Positions 6,041 through 7,696 of a stretch of 7,696 bases of DNA are shown here, in pieces. The position numbers and the translations under genes are program-made. Position 1 is the first letter of the stretch. The number at the start of each line of letters is the position of its first letter. The stretch covers positions 1 through 7,696 of the forward strand of contig JAFUBJ010000401.1 in assembly GCA_017460265.1 (NCBI GenBank), given 5' to 3'. The DNA is from Atopobiaceae bacterium (GTDB lineage: Bacteria; Actinomycetota; Coriobacteriia; Coriobacteriales; Atopobiaceae). Under the pieces are notes generated by a model. The model had not been told where the DNA came from, ran no database searches, and worked only from the letters and a program-made list of their open reading frames with translations.

Positions 6041-7405
6041 ATGGACATCACCCCGCAGGAAGTCGCCGAGACCATGGCCATGGTCTCCCAGCAAAACCTC
6101 GACCTCCGAACCATCACCATGGGCATTTCGCTCATGGGATGTGCCGACGAGGACATACGACGCATGTCGACCAAGGTCTACGACCGCATTACGCACACGG
6201 CGGAACACCTGGTAGAGACCGCGAATGCCCTGGAGCGGGAATACGGCATCCCCATTGCCAACAAGCGCGTGTCGGTGACCCCCATTGCGCAGATTGCCGC
6301 GGCGTGCACCGACGCCGACCTCTCCCCTCTTGCCGTCACGCTTGACCGTGCGGCCGAGACGCTGGGCATCGACTTTCTGGGCGGCTTTTCGGCCCTTGTG
6401 CAAAAGGGCATGGGAGACGCCGACCGTCGGCTCATCTCGTCCATTCCCGCCGCGCTTTCTGCCACCGAGCGCGTCTGCAGCAGCGTCAACGTGGCCTCCA
6501 CGCGCGCCGGCATCAACATGGATGCCGTTCTTCTTATGGCGCAGACCATCGTGAAGACTGCCGAAGCGACCACTGCACGCGACTGCTGCGGTGCGGCAAA
6601 GCTGGTTGTCTTTGCCAACATGGTGGAAGACTCGCCGTTCATGGCGGGCGCCATCCACGGCTCGGGTGAGGCGGACGCCGTCATCAACGTGGGCGTCAGT
6701 GGACCCGGCGTCATGGCGGCGGCGCTGCGCCAGCTGCCTGTGGACGCGAACCTCATGGATGTTGCCGAAAAGATCAAGGAGACCGCCTTCAAGATCACCC
6801 GCGCGGGCGAGCTGATGAGCCGCGAAGCGTCACGACGTCTGGGCGTGGAGAAGGGCATCGTCGATCTCTCGCTGGCGCCGACCCCTGCGGCGGGCGATTC
6901 CGTGGCAGAGATCCTTGAGATCATTGGCGTCGGGCGCACGGGCGGCCCCGGCACCACCTGCGCACTTGCCCTGCTCAACGATGCCGTCAAGAAGGGCGGC
7001 GTCATGGCGAGCTCGAGCGTGGGCGGTCTTTCTGGCGCCTTCATTCCCGTGTCGGAAGATGCCGGCATGATTCGCGCGGTGGGCGAAGGGGCCCTGACTC
7101 TAGAGAAGCTCGAGGCCATGACCTGCGTGTGCTCTGTGGGCCTGGACATGATTGCCGTGCCAGGAGACACTTCCGCCGAGACCATTGCCGGACTCATTGC
7201 CGACGAGATGGCCATTGGCGTCATCAACACCAAGACCACGGCAGTTCGCGTCATTCCCGCCATCGGCCACGGCGTGGGCGACACGCTCGTGTTTGGCGGC
7301 CTTTTGGGAACTGCGCCCGTCATGCCCATCAACCAGTTTGCAGGCAGCGTGCTCGCCCACCGAGGAGGGCGCTTCCCCGCACCGCTCAACAGCCTGAAGA
7401 ACTAG
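6041..7405 (+). CDS. UPF0210 (DUF711, 'PFL family') protein of unknown function
   Basis: A complete 454-residue protein, the full length for UPF0210/DUF711. Recognisable stretches include DLRTITMGISLMGCAD (21-36), SSVNVASTRAGINMDAV (147-163), FANMVEDSPFMAGAIHGSGE (191-210), INVGVSGPG (215-223), VGRTGGPGTTCA (297-308) and AVMPINQFAG-like PVMPINQFAG near the C-terminus. Homologues have a fold related to pyruvate formate-lyase and anaerobic ribonucleotide reductase, hence the 'PFL family' label. I see no glycyl-radical signature, so formate-lyase activity should not be assumed. Several cysteines (182-183, 362, 364) are present, of unknown role. The start at 6041 is supported by AGGAG 5 nt upstream. 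In many genomes an ACT-domain (UPF0237) gene precedes it; here the neighbour is galM and no ACT gene is visible. Confidence 0.94.
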   Translation: MDITPQEVAETMAMVSQQNLDLRTITMGISLMGCADEDIRRMSTKVYDRITHTAEHLVETANALEREYGIPIANKRVSVTPIAQIAAACTDADLSPLAVTLDRAAETLGIDFLGGFSALVQKGMGDADRRLISSIPAALSATERVCSSVNVASTRAGINMDAVLLMAQTIVKTAEATTARDCCGAAKLVVFANMVEDSPFMAGAIHGSGEADAVINVGVSGPGVMAAALRQLPVDANLMDVAEKIKETAFKITRAGELMSREASRRLGVEKGIVDLSLAPTPAAGDSVAEILEIIGVGRTGGPGTTCALALLNDAVKKGGVMASSSVGGLSGAFIPVSEDAGMIRAVGEGALTLEKLEAMTCVCSVGLDMIAVPGDTSAETIAGLIADEMAIGVINTKTTAVRVIPAIGHGVGDTLVFGGLLGTAPVMPINQFAGSVLAHRGGRFPAPLNSLKN

Positions 7406-7408
7406 GCT

Positions 7409-7426
7409 TTTGGCGCGTTGGCCAAA
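7409..7426 (+). terminator. Weak stem-loop after the UPF0210 gene
   Basis: TTTGGC (7409-7414) and GCCAAA (7421-7426) are exact complements around a 6-nt loop, 3 nt after the stop codon. Only TCTT follows instead of a clear T-run, so termination would be weak at best. Confidence 0.25.
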
Positions 7427-7447
7427 TCTTGACCATCATCATGCTGT

Positions 7448-7462
7448 AAAACGATTCGTTTT
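7448..7462. repeat. Perfect 15-bp palindrome AAAACGA-T-TCGTTTT
   Basis: An exact 7-1-7 inverted repeat in the AT-rich gap after the UPF0210 gene. It ends in TTTT but the stem is AT-rich, so it makes a poor terminator. It could be a protein-binding site for a gene beyond the right edge. Confidence 0.35.
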
Positions 7463-7491
7463 GCCAAGGATAACGGTAAAGGTCGCGATTT

Positions 7492-7517
7492 GTACCACTT
7501 TTTTGAGGTTTTGGTTA
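7492..7517 (+). repeat. Left copy of a 26-nt inverted element
   Basis: This stretch, with core CCACTTTTTTGAGG followed by TTTTGGTTA, matches the reverse complement of 7630-7655 at 22 of 26 positions without gaps. Such similarity across 112 bp of unrelated sequence is unlikely by chance, though the T-run makes it partly low-complexity. Confidence 0.5.
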
Positions 7518-7629
7518 CGCTGTTTTTTCGCATGGGCCAAGACGGGCGGAATGGCCAAAAAGGGTAAGCCGTCTACCTGCAGTTTTTATATAGCAACTAT
7601 CGAATTATGTCTTGATAAGAAAATCGCCA

Positions 7630-7655
7630 TCACCAAATCCTCCAAAAAGTGGTCC
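7630..7655 (-). repeat. Right copy of the 26-nt inverted element
   Basis: On the minus strand it reads GGACCACTTTTTGGAGG then ATTTGGTGA, the partner of 7492-7517. It includes GGAGG 8 nt before an ATG, but the frame that opens there is only 14 codons. The pair bounds a 164-bp block of the size seen for small non-autonomous elements; no target-site duplication is evident. Confidence 0.5.
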
Positions 7656-7696
7656 AATCTGGCGAGTCACCTTCTCGGAGGATCCTTCCGGCGGGC

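Larger units (their letters stand above)
7406..7696. other. Non-coding AT-rich region at the right edge
   Basis: No frame here shows a believable protein; the longest openings are a few codons. Composition is much more AT-rich than the genes, with T-runs and TATATA near 7586-7591. Besides the palindromes listed, it repeats the word GGCCAAA (7420 and 7553). It is probably the control region of a gene beyond the edge, or a dispersed non-coding element. Confidence 0.5.

Noticed and set aside
6178..7389. Minus-strand open frame of 403 codons opposite the UPF0210 gene
   Set aside because: Ser/Ala/Pro/Arg-rich shadow translation; the plus-strand UPF0210 protein is complete and has a ribosome-binding site.
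6041..7405. Reading the UPF0210 gene as a true pyruvate formate-lyase
   Set aside because: The protein is far shorter than formate-lyases and shows no glycyl-radical motif; the 'PFL family' label refers to fold similarity.
7586..7630. 14-codon minus-strand frame preceded by GGAGG, a possible leader peptide
   Set aside because: Very short, no composition or repeat hinting at attenuation, and the GGAGG belongs to the repeated 26-nt element.

Overview
The window is GC-rich, densely coded bacterial DNA with five complete genes and one large gene cut by the left edge. The content points to an anaerobe: a [4Fe-4S] activase of the 2-hydroxyacyl-CoA dehydratase type, a UPF0210/DUF711 'PFL-fold' protein, and a small DUF6110-like protein beside a metal P-type ATPase. 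Together with the base composition this suggests a gut or oral Coriobacteriia (an Olsenella/Atopobium/Collinsella relative). That placement is an inference; a GC-rich Clostridia member cannot be excluded.

Left half, all on the minus strand (4684 down to 1). A 73-residue single-pass membrane protein (DUF6110-like) is followed after 17 nt by a heavy-metal P1B-type ATPase. The pair resembles the mycobacterial PacL1-CtpC chaperone/exporter arrangement. The promoter region of the pair holds a TTAG-N6-CTAA site resembling a DtxR/IdeR-type iron box, so metal-responsive control is plausible. Next come a TetR-family repressor and, overlapping it by 17 nt, the first 521 codons of a large tandem-ATPase activase. 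The activase matches the N-terminal architecture of the multidomain BCR/HAD-like proteins that include the anaerobic plasmalogen synthase PlsA. A 33-bp dyad just upstream of the TetR gene is a strong candidate autoregulatory operator. The TetR/activase junction carries a perfect 19-bp palindrome and a self-complementary Shine-Dalgarno region.

Right half, plus strand. galM (aldose 1-epimerase) diverges from the metal-efflux pair across a 217-bp AT-rich intergenic region. After a 113-bp gap containing a 28-nt dyad and a TATAAT box comes a complete UPF0210 gene of unknown function, without the ACT-domain gene that often accompanies it.

The last 291 bases (7406-7696) contain no credible gene but are rich in symmetry: a small stem-loop, a perfect 15-bp palindrome, and two 26-nt elements in inverted orientation (22/26 identical) about 110 bp apart. 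These look like a control region or a dispersed non-coding element.

The best candidates for something little described are the small-protein/P1B-ATPase pair with its proline-less transmembrane metal motif, the TetR-activase (possible plasmalogen) operon with its layered palindromes, and the paired inverted elements at the right end.
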